Assembly: GCA_022559845.1 (NCBI GenBank)
Contig: CM040118.1
Span: 236,639,224-236,703,223 of the forward strand
Reading direction: 5' to 3'
DNA from: Amorphophallus konjac
Lineage: Eukaryota > Streptophyta > Magnoliopsida > Alismatales > Araceae
DNA: 64,000 nucleotides
Shown here: one piece after another, positions 32,138 to 44,296 of the stretch
Layout of the letters: each line of letters starts with the position of its first letter
Numbering within the stretch: position 1 is the stretch's first letter
Notes under the pieces: generated by a model
Database searches by the model: none
Told to the model about the DNA's origin: nothing
Seen by the model: only the letters and a program-made list of their open reading frames with translations
Position numbers and translations under genes: made by a program

Positions 32138-33835
32138 TGTAACGACCCGAGATCCGAGTACCGGAAAGGAACTGGCGCAACTCGAATCTCGGACCGCCAC
32201 CCATGAGCCCGAAGGCCCAGAAGGGTTAGAGGATGGTGTGAGGGTACAAGAGAATCTAAATAACAACAGAGCTAGCACAAAGAACTAAATAAAATGCATG
32301 AAGTTAAATAAATACTCACTACACAGCTACAAGGTCCAAAGTATCTCATGTCCAAAATAAGTACAGTCAACAGAAAGAAAAGTACAAGTACACGGGGCAT
32401 GCTCCGGCTCTGGCAACTGGCGACTAACCCTGGTTACTGGAACCACGCTGAAACTCTGATGCGCCTCTCGATGACCCCGCCTCACCTGAAAACACAGGGG
32501 TGAGCCTCATCTCATTGGCTCAGTAGGCATCCCGCGGACCCCCACCTCGCAACGAGAGAAACAAAACAGCAAGGTACTCACGAACACAATAGTAACACTA
32601 CCCAGAGGGAATACGGTAGAAGCAACAAGTAATAATAAATAAGCGAAAAAGCTCACTATAACTAACCGTACCGAACAAACCGACCTCGGTGGGATAGGAA
32701 AACAACCCCGTACCTGTCAGAAGATAGGAGCACCACCCACTAGAAGCAAAGTCGGATGCGTCCCCTAACGTCTTACACCGCGCCTCAGTGTCTCCCTACA
32801 TGCCCCGGGCGGAGACTGAGACACACAACAAGTACCACGGACAAGGAAATGGTCATCGACTGACTGCTACCCCAGGGGTAGCGGTTAGTCGCAAGACCGC
32901 ATCCAGAGCTTGGCAGTCTCAGGCGGACCACTAAGCCCAACCAACATTCAAAAATGCTTGGCGGCCTCCTGCAGACCGCCAAACGGAGGTTGCGGTCTCT
33001 GATAGGACTGTAACCCCAACTCGAGCACGGAATCGGCGAGAATGGTGAAAAAAATCCAATCCATGCCCCGATCCTCCCCCGATGATGGGGAAACAAAGGG
33101 GAATTCATCCTGAACCCTCCTAGCATGATTCTATACACATAGATCGGTCAAAAACCTTGAGAAATGAGAGATCCGACGCTTAATCCCAAAACATGCATTT
33201 TCACCCTCCGACACAAATACGCCCCTCTCGACCTCTCCTCGGCCTACAAATCACGGGGAATGCGGGAAAGAGGGCAAGGATCCGTCTCCCTACCTCAAGG
33301 AAGATCGAAACCCGCCGGATCACTACCGATCCCCAAATCTCGGCCGAACACGATCTCCACACTCTCACAGCGAAAATGCCACCGCAACGATCACCTCGCC
33401 GCCGCCGTCGCCGTTGCCTGCCGTCCTTCACCGGAGGAGGAAGGGCGCCGTGAGCTATTAGACAGGGAGTGGGGGCTTGCAACGGTCGGCTGCGGCTCAC
33501 GGGGGAGAAAAGAGAAGAAGAAGAAGAAAGAAGAAAGAAAAAAGAAAAAAGAAAAAAAGAAAAAAAAGGAAAAAAGGGGTTATATATAGAAAATCTGTAA
33601 AATCCTAAAAATACAAAAAATTGGAAAAAATCATTTTCTCTATCTTCAGAAGATGCTCATCGCACTAGTACCGTCCCGGGGTTAGAGAACGCAACGGTTC
33701 GCCTTGTACGGGGTTCCGAAGGCTCGTTAGGGAAAAACACGCGTAAACCATAAAACGTGCTCCGGGACCCCCGAAAGTGACCCGAAACTCACGGATCCAG
33801 ATCCGAAAAATGTCCGAAAAACCCGGAACATTACA
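32138..33835 (-). repeat. Tekay-1 5' LTR
   Basis: It runs on the minus strand from TGTAATGTTCCGG (33835) to GTCGTTACA (32138), 1698 bp. The start region is homologous to 36350-36602, and the interior (about 32900-33420) to 33836-34405. It holds GC-rich inverted repeats at 32877-32905 and 32960-32990. Confidence 0.85.
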
Positions 33836-34405
33836 GCCTAGAGCGCTGGGTGGCCATCGACCTGGCCGCCCAAACCTGGGCCATGCATGGTGAGGGCGGC
33901 CCGGGGCCGGGCCACCCAACACCCCTGGGCGGCCAGACCAGTGGCCGCCCAGTGCAGACCTGTGGCCGCCCAGGCCAGGGTCTTGGCCTCCCAAACCAGG
34001 GCACAGACGGCCACCTATGTGGCCATCTCCTGCATTTTATGGAGACAGACTGAGCTCCACCCTGAGCTCGGTTCCACGCCCCATTTGCCTCTCTGCAAAG
34101 AGAGAAACAAGGGGTATTCATCTCCGGACATTCCTACTATCAGAAAACCAAATCAAAATCACAATCGGGCCTCGAATCGGTCAAAAATCTCCACTTACCC
34201 CAAACATGCGATTTTGACCCTGGCGTGAAATAAACCCACTGTCGGCCTCGCCTATGCCTATAAAACACAGGGAAAGGAAGTACAAGGGCTAAGGATCCCT
34301 CGCCCTACTTCTATAGAAGATTTCGCGCACTGAAGATGTCGATCCACCATGAAAATGCAGAACGAACCGCCGCGGCGCCCCGAACTCGAGGCCGAGCTTC
34401 GCCGC
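33836..34405 (-). repeat. Interior of a second Tekay-family LTR (Tekay-2), left part
   Basis: It aligns with the interior of the Tekay-1 LTR (shared CAAACATGC and ATCGGTCAAAAA segments), so Tekay-1 appears to have landed inside this LTR. It contains a near-perfect GC-rich dyad at about 33926-33951 with arms TGGGCGGCCA and TGGCCGCCCA. The last five bases, GCCGC, are the target duplication of the solo LTR. Confidence 0.75.
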
Positions 34406-36173
34406 TGTTGACACCCGTTTTATGCCGATAAGTTGAGTCGTTCCTCTTACTCCCATTTGTTGATGCCTCGAGTTGTCCGTCACCCGTTGGGGCTATTTTC
34501 AGGCATGCTTTGGGCCAGTTTTATGGGTTGCCGCCCTCCTTGGTTAAGTCCAAGTTGATTCAGGGCTTAACGGGCCTTGGTTTTTGTTGATTGGGCTTTT
34601 CTATAAGTTTCAAGCGCCCATGTGCATGTACGGTTCATCACGGGCCACTCAATACATGTGCGGTTGACTGTGGACCGTCCATCTATTTTGGAATATTTTG
34701 GTTAATTTTTTGAATTTCCGCTGACAAGCATTTATGCGGTCCTATTTTGGCCATTCAACTTGATGAACGGACTGGTTGTGACCGCCTATCTCTCAGAGTC
34801 CTACGCTTGAGGGTTTTCTCAGATAATTATCCAATTAATCTATTTATCACCGACAAGGCTAGAATGGTTTGTCCTTGGCCGCTCAACCTTTGAACGGTCT
34901 AGTCTGAACCGTTCATCTATGAGAGTCCAACAGCGAAGCTTTCGGTCAGTTCAATGGATAATTTAGATTATTTATGAATTATTTTGAATTTCCACCGACA
35001 AGGTTGGACGGCTAGGACGTGGCCGCACAACCAGTTGAGCGGTCTATCGTAAGACCGTTCATCCGTTCGATTGCTGAATTTCAACGGATTTTATCTCTTT
35101 ATCCATGGTGTTATCCCCAACTTCTCCCGTCATTTTCTCCTCGGATAATCAACCATTTTAAGTGCCATTTTGACTGGATAAAAGATAATATGTTTATCTC
35201 CGATTTTCCTTTGATTATCTTGACCTGAAAATGCCTCTAAACCCTAATTTCGAGCTAGGACTTTAGGTGTTCTATAAATAGACCCTAAAGGCCGGGTTGG
35301 AAAAGGGAGGGAGATTTTGGTCGACGGTGAAGTCCTGCCGCATTCTTGAGCGACCTAGCACCAAGGAGGGAGGCTTTCTACGTCCATACAAGCCTCCGGT
35401 TCAGGGAGTAGTCTAGTTTTTGAGTCTTTTGTGTTTGATTGGTTTGGTCCTCTTTGTCTTTGCATGCACTATTTTTATCCCTTTTTCCCCACGTTCTTCT
35501 TCATCTTCATTGCCATGCACACACCCACCTACGTTTTTGACACCCTAGGGGTTTAAAATTCCCCAGGTATCCCCCTTTCCACTTATTCATGTTCATTTCA
35601 CATTATTTCAGCATTTACTACACCATTCAGTTCTAATCTAGGTTTCCTCTTTATGTTTTTGCGTCGTTTTGCAGGTCAGCAATCCCTAGCACGAGGCCCA
35701 TCCCCTCTGGCCGGCTGGAGAGGGTGGAGGTTGGACCCCTTTGCGACTTCTAGCTTGGCAGTCTTGAGCGGTTCTCTACTAGCCGTTCAAGGAGACGTGC
35801 GGTGCTACGTGGACCGTCCTTCTTCTTCCTGCGGTCGTTCAGGAGCCGTTCAACTTCTAGGAGCGCTTCATCCCGCATCTTCTGCAGCATCCTTGAACGG
35901 TCTATCGTAAGACAGTGTATGCTTTAGGCGGTTCTACCTGAACTGTTCATCTTCCCAGCATTGCAGCCAGGCGAGTGTCTCTCCCTCTTTCCAAGGTACG
36001 GCGTGTTCATCACGTACGGCACCTTGGTGGCAATCACGGTTCTTTACTCTCTTCTGTTCTCCTTCTACTTTCTTATTTTATTTTTACATATCGATTCATT
36101 AGAAGGAGAGAAGAGATCTTTCAAGCCGGCATTGAAGAGAGAGAAGAAGAGAGTAGAACAAAACATATCAACA
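34406..36173 (+). mobile_element. Solo LTR of the Tat-1 family
   Basis: A complete LTR, TGTTGACACCCG to CATATCAACA (1768 bp), is flanked by the perfect 5-bp duplication GCCGC (34401-34405, 36174-36178). No internal region is present, so it formed by LTR-LTR recombination. It is homologous to 28103-29815 in the opposite orientation and carries the same dyads, for example 35036-35062 with arms TGAGCGGTC and GACCGTTCA. A TATA-like CTATAAATAG lies at 35272-35281. Confidence 0.92.
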
Positions 36174-36602
36174 GCCGCACCTCCACTGCCTCAATCTTCA
36201 CCCATCCTTGCCCGCTCCTCGCCTATGTCGACTCCGCCTCACCCCTGCCTCGCTCTGTCGGCCGCCGGAGAAGACAGGGGAGAAAGAGGGAGCATGAGAG
36301 AAGAGAGAGGGAGAGAGTGAGAAATGAGGAAGAGAGAGAGGGGGGGTTTATATATAAAATCTAGAATTTCCAAAAAATATGAAAAATAAGAAAAAATACT
36401 CTCAACGATCCTTAGAGAACACAAAACGCACTGGTAACATTCCAGAGTTGGAGAACGCAATGGTTCACTCTACACGGGATTCTGAAGGCTCGACAGATAA
36501 AAACATGCGTAAACCGTAAAACTCAATCCGGGACCCACAAAAGTGATCCGAAACCCACGGATCCTGATCCGAACAATATCTGAAAAAATCCGGGGCATTA
36601 CA
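36174..36602 (-). repeat. Tekay-2 LTR, right part (LTR start)
   Basis: This resumes the LTR interrupted by the solo LTR and ends, on the minus strand start, TGTAATGCCCCGG at 36602. The last 250 bp align well with the Tekay-1 LTR start (33580-33835). A purine-rich tract AAGGGGGGAGGAA lies just outside, so this is a 3' LTR. Confidence 0.85.
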
Positions 36603-37510
36603 TTCCTCCCCCCTTAAAGAAATTTCATCCTCAAAATTCAGGATAAGCGCCATGCCACAGGGGGAGAACACCCCGAACCAACTGACAACGCCGTCAGAGC
36701 TCCAGCCAAAGAATACCTCGATTCTCATGAAAGCACCGGTCTTGAGGGATACAGCCAAACCATAATCACGTGCAACATCTCGCTCCACACACTGCACACA
36801 TCGATCATCAGAGCAGGCATAACACAAAAGCACAAGTCTGGCATCACCTCAGTCACAACAAAATCCACTCACGGCACCGCTGCCATAATCTCGCTCACCG
36901 AGGAGACACAATCCTCGTTACGAGAAACAGCCACCGATCCCTCCCATGGTCGGTGGACCAAATAAACGTCAGCCTCACGATCCTGCTGACTGATCTCATG
37001 CCCCGCACAGGGGATGGCTACTGTTGAGCTTCCACCAGCTCACGTAGTCTTTCCAACCGACTACCGCACAATCGTCTGCTCCACGCCAAGGACCATCTCA
37101 CACCTGGCAAACCGAACGCTCACAACAGCGCGGGACCAACTTCGTCAGAACTCAAACTTTGACAAAGTCCAGATCCCATCCGAAAAAGCACATCACAGAA
37201 ATAGCCACCAAAGGCCTCGCTTGCACATGGCTTTCACCATTCTCGAACAACAACTACTAGCATCTTCTGTCTGTGAGAGACCAATCACCGGTCACCAGAC
37301 ACTCGCCAACGGAAAACCCTTGTCTCACTCAGCTTCTTCCATCTTTCCTGGTCCTTCACCAGATCCAAAGGGCACATTCTAAATCTTGGTAGGTCATCCG
37401 TTGACCCATGCACAGACCAACACCACATCCGATCTTGAGCCTCACGCCAACTCTACCTTCTCAAGGGAGCACGGCGGAACCAATTTACAAGATCCCAAAA
37501 TCTTTGGTCC
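36603..37510 (-). other. Tekay-2 internal 3' remnant, no intact gene
   Basis: Directly beside the LTR the minus strand has GATGAAATTTCTTTAAGGGG and then GGAGGAA, the typical polypurine context of Del/Tekay elements. The remaining 850 bp have no recognisable pol motif and seem decayed or rearranged. Tat-2 begins at 37511. Confidence 0.65.
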
Positions 37511-38277
37511 TGTTGACACCTTGAAAATGAGCAAGGGCGGAAACAGAATTGAAAAGAAGATCAGACCAATAGTGAAAGATTGTTGGTAAAGCTCGTCAAC
37601 CATCTGCCCGGCTGAAGCCTTTTTCAGCCAAGCTGATGTCCGGTGTCATCGTCAGCCAGACGGTAACACTGATGAAGTAGCAGTCAACTGACTGATGAGA
37701 CCCCCTATCACACTGTAACAAGAGCTATATTACTGTATCGTATGAAAGTCTACAAGTAACATGTCAGATTAAGTCAGATGTTGACTTGTTAACAGATAAG
37801 ACAAGAGCGAGACAAAGATGAAGCCAAAACCAGCAAATGAAGATTATAAAGACTCCTGTAAAGTCAGAATGGAGGAAGTACCGTACCAGGCTAAAGATGT
37901 TATCCTGTCTTGTCATCATTCAGGTGACAATGCTGATGAAACGATACCCGGTTTTGTCGTCATTTAGATGACAATGCTGATGAAATCCCAGCCTACTGAC
38001 TGATGAAATCTCAGAATGATCTCAATAAAAGCTATGCCACCAATAAAGGGCCCTCTCCTGTTCTGATAAATGTATTTGAAGGACTAAGAAGGGTCAGGGC
38101 ATATGTGAAGTTTAGAAGCCCTAAATGGGCCTGCCAAATGGGGTCACGAAAGCGGCGCCGGGATGCTCTATGGAGGCCACCTAGCGCGCCGGGAGCTGCT
38201 ATACTCAACTGATGCGCGCCGTGAAGGCGAAGAGGCACATCGACTTCCATTTACCGAGAGGTCAGGAGGGGCTGGGT

Positions 38278-38287
38278 CTATATAAAC
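38278..38287 (+). promoter_or_regulatory. Candidate TATA box of Tat-2
   Basis: CTATATAAAC, conserved at 60198-60207 in the 3' LTR, is followed by a GA-rich leader. This suggests transcription starts near 38310. Confidence 0.65.
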
Positions 38288-39266
38288 CCACTCACTCGAA
38301 AGATTAAAAAAGAGAGAGGGGAAGAGAGGGGTTTTTGGCAAGCGAAAGTCCACCTCCTCCAGAAGAAAAAGAAAGAAGGAGAGCCAGAGAAGAGAAAAAA
38401 AGCAGAGAAGGGAACCCCAGGCCGATCGAAGGTGGGCAGCCGGGGAGGGAGAGGAGTCAATGCTCCGCCCTCCCCCCCCCCCCATTTCTGTAGTTCATTT
38501 TCTTAATTTCGATGGTTTCTCCTTCTTCTTCCTCTGATGTATGCTATAATGTTGTAACCGATTTCACGCCGATAGGATGATGTATCACTTTTGCTTTCTT
38601 CCTATGTATCTCCTCCGATGTATGGGTCAGACGGAGTATCAGTGTTGAATGAATGAATATGACAGGTTGTAATTGGTGCCTGCTGTTCGTTTCCCTGAAG
38701 CCTTGTTGCCATCCCTCATGTTTTCTGCCTTATCTTAGACTCTGTAGCATGCTATTCCCCTCCCCAGTTTGATCAATAGTCTCCTGATTCGCCTTGTTTT
38801 CAAACACTCTCTATGCTTATTCCAGAGCCAGGGACAGACCATCCCTTGGCCCCTGGAACAAAGCGAAGCTATATAATGATCGCTGTTTATGAGATTCCGG
38901 AGTTTCAGATGCGTACATTCTGACTGCTAATATAATCGAAGTCATTCCTGGGCCAGAGACAGCCATCTCTTGGCTCCCAGGATGATGAAGGATAACATTA
39001 AAACTGTCCCTGGAACTCTGCGTAATAATGGTGACAGGGATCCTCCAGACCCTGATCTTCCCCAATTCCTCTTCGATCATGGCCTTCCTTTGGAGCCTAA
39101 ACCTAATCCAGTTCCAATTTGATGAATTGATTCACTTTTATCCCAAAGAAACCCTCTATCCTGGTCTGGACCATCAAGAAACCCAAAATAGGGTGCCGTA
39201 AAACTCTAAAACTCATCCCGGCGCCCTCATCCATCTCGGCTTCACGAACAGTAGAATAGGTGAATA

Positions 39267-39680
39267 GTTCTCGGCGCAAGCGTTACTGCGCCGAGAACCC
39301 CATCTTCTTACCTGCGCCGAGAAGCCCTTCCCTTGGCCACCTTGTTGGCGCGCCGAGAAGCCTACCTCTTGGCCTCATCTCCTGTGCGCCGGGAACTCCC
39401 TCAGCCTAGCCTTCTGGCGTCGAGAACCCTAACTCCTTGGCCTCCTTGCCTGCGCCGAGAACCCTAACCCCCCTGGCATCCTTCTGGCACCGAGAAACCT
39501 AACTCCTTGGCCTTCTCACTTGCGCCGAGAACCCTAGCCACTCTACCTTCACACCGAGAACTCTATTAATGCCAACTTCCCGGCGCCCCGAATAGAACCT
39601 TGTGAAGAACCCTTTCCCGGCACGGTGGTTTTCGCGTCGGGAACCTATATGCCCATTTAAAGCTGTGCCGAGAAGCTACC
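39267..39680 (+). promoter_or_regulatory. Array of GCGCCGAGAA motifs in the Tat-2 5' LTR
   Basis: The array opens with an exact 11-bp inverted pair, GTTCTCGGCGC (39267-39277) and GCGCCGAGAAC (39288-39298). About ten direct copies or variants follow, near 39313, 39350, 39386, 39416, 39450, 39486, 39522, 39551, 39582 and 39665, mostly 30-38 bp apart. The array lies about 1 kb downstream of the candidate TATA box, so in the transcribed R/U5 part of the LTR. The same motif set recurs at 59030-59215. Confidence 0.75.
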
Positions 39681-40584
39681 TTGCCATCCACTTGAACCTC
39701 CGATAGCTTGATCAAACACACCCAGAGATACCCATGAGTCACCAGGCCCGTCCAGGGGATAAATCCAAAGGGGTCAGACTCCCTTATGTTCCACCGTCCT
39801 GCATCGGATTCATGAATAACCCCTTTAGCTCGGAAGGTCTCTGCCACTGCATGAGTTCCACCGGCTTCCTTAAGGGAAAATCGAACATTGCCCCATGGCA
39901 GATACGTGGTTCGGGAAGTTCGACACTTCTCTCTCTCTTGTCTTTCATCCCGGCACTCCGTGGGTGATAGCCTATTTCCCCCTGGGCATAATCCAGATTA
40001 AGGGGAAATGCTGCCGAAATATCGATTAATGCTTTAACCCCGATAAGCCCTGGGAAGCGTGTATCATACACCTCCCGTCTGGCTCAATTCTTCGGGGGAT
40101 ACAAATACTTCGAGACCCTTGGCCGGATGAGAAACATGAAAGGGGGTATATGTCCCCGATGATTGTTCAGGCCCCGTCCCGCCATTGCGTGGACGGCGTC
40201 CTATTTCTACCCGGCATGACCCACACAAAGGGGGTCATGCTGATTTAATAATTTGTCGTCTATTCAACCACCTTCTTAGAATAACAAGAACCTCAATGTT
40301 ATGCACTGTCATTTTTTCTTAACCGCCCCGAGGGGGTCTCCTATTTTGGCATTTAATCAAGGGTTGTCCTTCTTAGGAAGGGCGTACTGAACGTCATAAC
40401 CTTTATGGTATGAAGGACTTCCGGTCCCGACTCGGACTTCACAATCGACTGATTGAGTCAGATCGAGCGCATAATAAATCATCACTCTGGTGACTGGCAC
40501 GCCTAACAAACCAACCAATAAAGCAATAAACACACATGATAAAATAAATAAATAAACGATGAAAAAAATCCATTCCCACAAGTC

Positions 40585-40602
40585 TGGCACGCCCGGTGGG
40601 AC
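40585..40602 (+). other. Tat-2 primer binding site
   Basis: TGGCACGCCCGGTGGGAC begins four bases after the 5' LTR. This is a primer-site sequence I recall from several Tat-lineage elements. The tRNA is not assigned. Confidence 0.75.
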
Positions 40603-40700
40603 ATAGTCTCCCTTCATCTCTACGCCAAAATAAGAGGCCCGATGCCCCCCCCCCTCAAAGTTCTGATTTTGTGTGCTTTCTCTATTTTCAGGAAGCTAGG

Positions 40701-43700
40701 ATGACGGCTGGAATCATGTCCGTGTGCTTTGACCAGCAAGCGGTCGAGGAACATGTCCGAGAAGGCTACCTGGCGGTACCTCTTTCCTTCGGATCAATGT
40801 CGCCTGCTGTCGGAATGCCCAACTGCCTGGGCCTCATTTTTACCGATCTGCTCGAGATTAACAACCAGGCGCCAAAAGCTGTTGTCGAGACGCCGCCACA
40901 AGCTACCGGTCCCAAGAAGATTTCGGTGATGAAGAATACTCCTGAGGTCGTGTCCTGCTTTGTCCATCACGAGGCAAGGAGGAGCGCACCCTCTGCTGCT
41001 ACTGGAAAAGGAGGAAGATCCGATCGGAGAGCCCGATCCACTGCTGCGGGTCGTCGGATATCCAATTCGGGGAAGACAATGCTGATTGGAGATATCCGGG
41101 TGAACCTCAACGGCTGCCCAAGGGAGGTCAAGCCAGATGTGATCGTCCCAATGGTACCTACCACCGATAGGTTCCGAGTACTGGCTGCTAGGAGGGCCGA
41201 CATGGAACATGGAGATAGAAGGCCACTGGCACCAAAGCCGCCCAAATTCGGGCAGATCTGGTGGCCGAAGAAAATCCAGAGCTGGGCCCCAGCTCAAGAT
41301 GAAGAAAAAATTGCTGATACTGCTGTTGCCCGCTTTAGGGTAGGAAGCAGAAGAGGAGAAAGAAAAGACGAAAGAGATACTGTTGCTGTTCACCCCAGGG
41401 CTCGGGGTAGGAGAGATAAGAAAGAGAATGAAGGAAGAAATATGACTGCTACTCGCCCCAGGATGAGGGGCAGAAGATATGAGAAAAAAGAAGACCGCAT
41501 GGTCACCCACCCCATGGCCGAGGGCAAAAGATAGGAAAAGAAGAACTATGCTGTTGCTGCCAACCGCCGCCATGATGGTGGCAGAAGACTTAAGAAGGAA
41601 GATAAAATAAGAATAAGTGAACCAATCGCTGCTGCCATTTCTTGAAAACCGAGAGCCTGTGCTAGACAGGCCGACATATTCAAATACTCCAAGGCCGAGC
41701 GTCTGACTGCTCTGGTGGCAAGACTTGCTTATCAGCAAAAGGGCCAGGAAAGACTGATGCCCCGACCAGAGCTACGAAGACACAGCCAAGAGGAGATGAA
41801 ACAAGTGGTTCAAGACTACTTTCACTACTTGGGGAATTCTTCCCTCGGGCAGCGAAGATTATCCCGTGCCTTGGGCACCATAGATGAAGAAGAAGAAGCC
41901 TTTCAAGAAGCAATGATCGGAGTCTCCTCCTTCGATTCCAATGATTATGAAGAAGGCCACAGAGCCGAGTATGGGATAGAAGACCTGCACGGGCAAGAAG
42001 CTGAAGAAAGAATATCGGTCTTCGACCTGCTTAAATATCCTGACCAGGTGAAAAGGAAAGTATACAGGTAGGAGAAAAGAATGCAGATCTTCGCCTGTAA
42101 CATGGTCGGACTTGCCAGAGGGCAGGATATGTTACGAACTCAGCCAGATGAACTGCTCAGACTGGCAACCAGACCAGGCCCCGTCACAAGGAGAAGTCAG
42201 GCGACCAAAGAAAAAATAAAGACTGATGATGAAGTCCGCAAGATCACCACCATGACAGTTAATGTGGTGACAGCAGAAGAGGAAGATAATCCCTTCATCG
42301 ATGACGTTGAAGGGACTTCAGAAGAGATACAGATCCCGTCAACCCTGGATCCCATGATCCAGATGATGTTTAGACGATATCAACAAGAGATCAGTGCTCT
42401 CAGAAGATAGCTAAATGAAAGGCATCAGGCTACACCGGTCTCCAAGCAAGTCGAGCCCGTGGGGCAGACCTCTAGCTCAACAGAAATGGCTATCCCAGCT
42501 AATCCTCTCCCGGACGATAAGGGTAAAGCACCGAGCCAACCTGTTCTACAGCAAACAACAGCTCGGCCCTCTGTGTCTCAGACACAGCCCACCGTGCCCA
42601 CCTTGCGCGCAACGGTGATGACAACTCCTTACAGTCAGCAACAAGCGCACTTCTTCCCAGAGAACATAGATCCAACCATAGCCCACAAGCTGATGATTGA
42701 AAAGATTGTGGAGATGAAGCTGTCTGAAAAGACTGGTGATGATACTGGTACCTACGATGTGTACAAGGTACTGTATCCTCCCCAGTATGCTGCTAAGAGA
42801 CTACCGCCAGGCGTCAGTAAGCCACCGAAGTTTGAAAAATTTAATGGCCAGGGCTCTCCCAGGGAGCACATAGCTTACTATACCACCATTATGGGTGACT
42901 TGGCAGCTGATGAAGCTTATCTACTTAAGTTCTTAGGCTCATCCCTCACTGGGATAGCCTTTGAATGGTATTCAAGCCTGCCGGCTGGGTCAGTGGCCGA
43001 TTGGCCTGATATGCAAAGAAAGTTTCGCGACAGATTTCATGTCACAGAAAGAGAAATTACAATAGCAAAACTATATGCAACTAGGCAAAAGCAAGATGAA
43101 ACAGCACTGGACTACATCAAAAGATGGAGGAACTTAGCTATGAGATGCAGAAGACCTCCTCATCAAGAAGATGCAATGCAAATATGTAAGCAGAGCCTCA
43201 AGAGAGAGGTGCTGGAAAAGATGATTGGTGCAGATGTCAAAACATTTGACCGGCTAAACAATATAGTGGCAGAAGTCGAGACGTTCCTGTCCAAGCGTCC
43301 GACGGCCAATGCTCCAACTGTGCCGAAAGGGAAATCTAATGATCGACGACCATCGCACTCTGAGGCTAACACCGTCGATTTCAGAACCTTCGAGCAACAG
43401 AAAGGGAAGAAGGGGGCAGATGAAGCTCCCCCGCCAGCAGACACAGCGGAAAGAAAAGATAAGGTCTCTCTGAGAAACAAAATGAGAAAGCCATACTCTT
43501 TCTCGAAAGATAAGACAGCCGCACTATTCAACTGGGCATACAAGTTCAACAAGGTAACATTGCCTGAGCCAAAGAGACCCGATGACGCGGCAAAAAAAGG
43601 TGATCCACTGTTCTGTCCATATCACCGTGCGCTGGGGCACGCAATTGAAGATTGTTACGTCTTCAAAGATATTATGGAAGGCATGGTCAAAAAGGGCGAG

Positions 43701-44180
43701 CTACAGTTGGGAGATTACCAGGTGGAGCCACCTCGTCCACATGAGCCTCCGGCCTTGAGAATGGCCGCCAATATGATTTTAGTCTACCAGCAGCTGCCTA
43801 AGGAAGCCGTCGAAGAATGCACCAGGCATACTTATGAAGCCTGCTTCCTCACCCCGCTGAGAGATCAAGAAGGGTGGTAGATGAAGCCAATAAAGAATAG
43901 AAAGAAAACTCCCGCAGCCAGTATCAGTGGAGCAGTTATCCGCGGTGTCACACCAAGGCCCGAACCACCTCCAGTAAAGCCAGTATGGCACACAGTGGAG
44001 ACAGGCCCAGTCATCCGGATCCCCACTCATAACCGGAGAAGACAAGTCCCCCTACCTGCACATAAGGAAGTAAGTCCTGCAGCCAGGCGTTTACAGCAGT
44101 ATATTAATGGGCTCGATGAATATGAACAGAAAAAGCCCGAGCACCTGCTGGTGAAAGACTGTATACTCTGGGAATAGCTC
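40701..44180 (+). pseudogene. gag: Tat-2 gag with N-terminal extension, many in-frame stops
   Basis: A single frame runs from the ATG at 40701 (just after a splice-acceptor-like TTTTCAG) to 44180. It is broken by TAG (41532), TGA (near 41643), TAG (42069), TAG (42408), TAG (43878) and TAG (44175). The first 600 codons are basic and acidic low-complexity sequence without a known domain. The capsid-type domain lies at about 42820-43230 (PPKFEKFNGQGSPREHIAYY, then FEWYSSLP, then YIKRWRNLAMRC). A zinc knuckle CPYHRALGHAIEDC is near 43615. Five of the six stops are TAG, fitting CAG-to-TAG change. Confidence 0.88.
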
Positions 44181-44296
44181 GAAGAATTGAAAATTAAAGA
44201 GCAACCGGGGGCAGAGCAGGGAAAAGATGAGGCTGAGCCTTTCTGGGGGCAAGAACCAAAGAAGCCAAATTCCCAGAAAAAGAAGAGATGGTCTAA

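Larger units (their letters stand above)
37511..40580 (+). repeat. Tat-2 5' LTR
   Basis: Starts TGTTGACACCTTG and ends CATTCCCACA, four bases before the primer site. The first 1.13 kb match the 3' LTR. A C-run (about 38468-38482) differs in length between copies. The second half holds the GCGCCGAGAA array (39267-39680). No protein-coding frame is credible. Confidence 0.9.

Noticed and set aside
33164..33589. Lys/Glu-rich plus-strand frame in the Tekay-1 LTR
   Set aside because: The C-terminal part is the translation of a GA/A-rich run in the LTR; the Tekay-2 LTR does not keep the frame.
40794..41738. Minus-strand 314-codon frame opposite the Tat-2 gag N-terminus
   Set aside because: Low-complexity Ser-rich shadow of the basic gag extension; no start context, no splice signals and no homology recognised.
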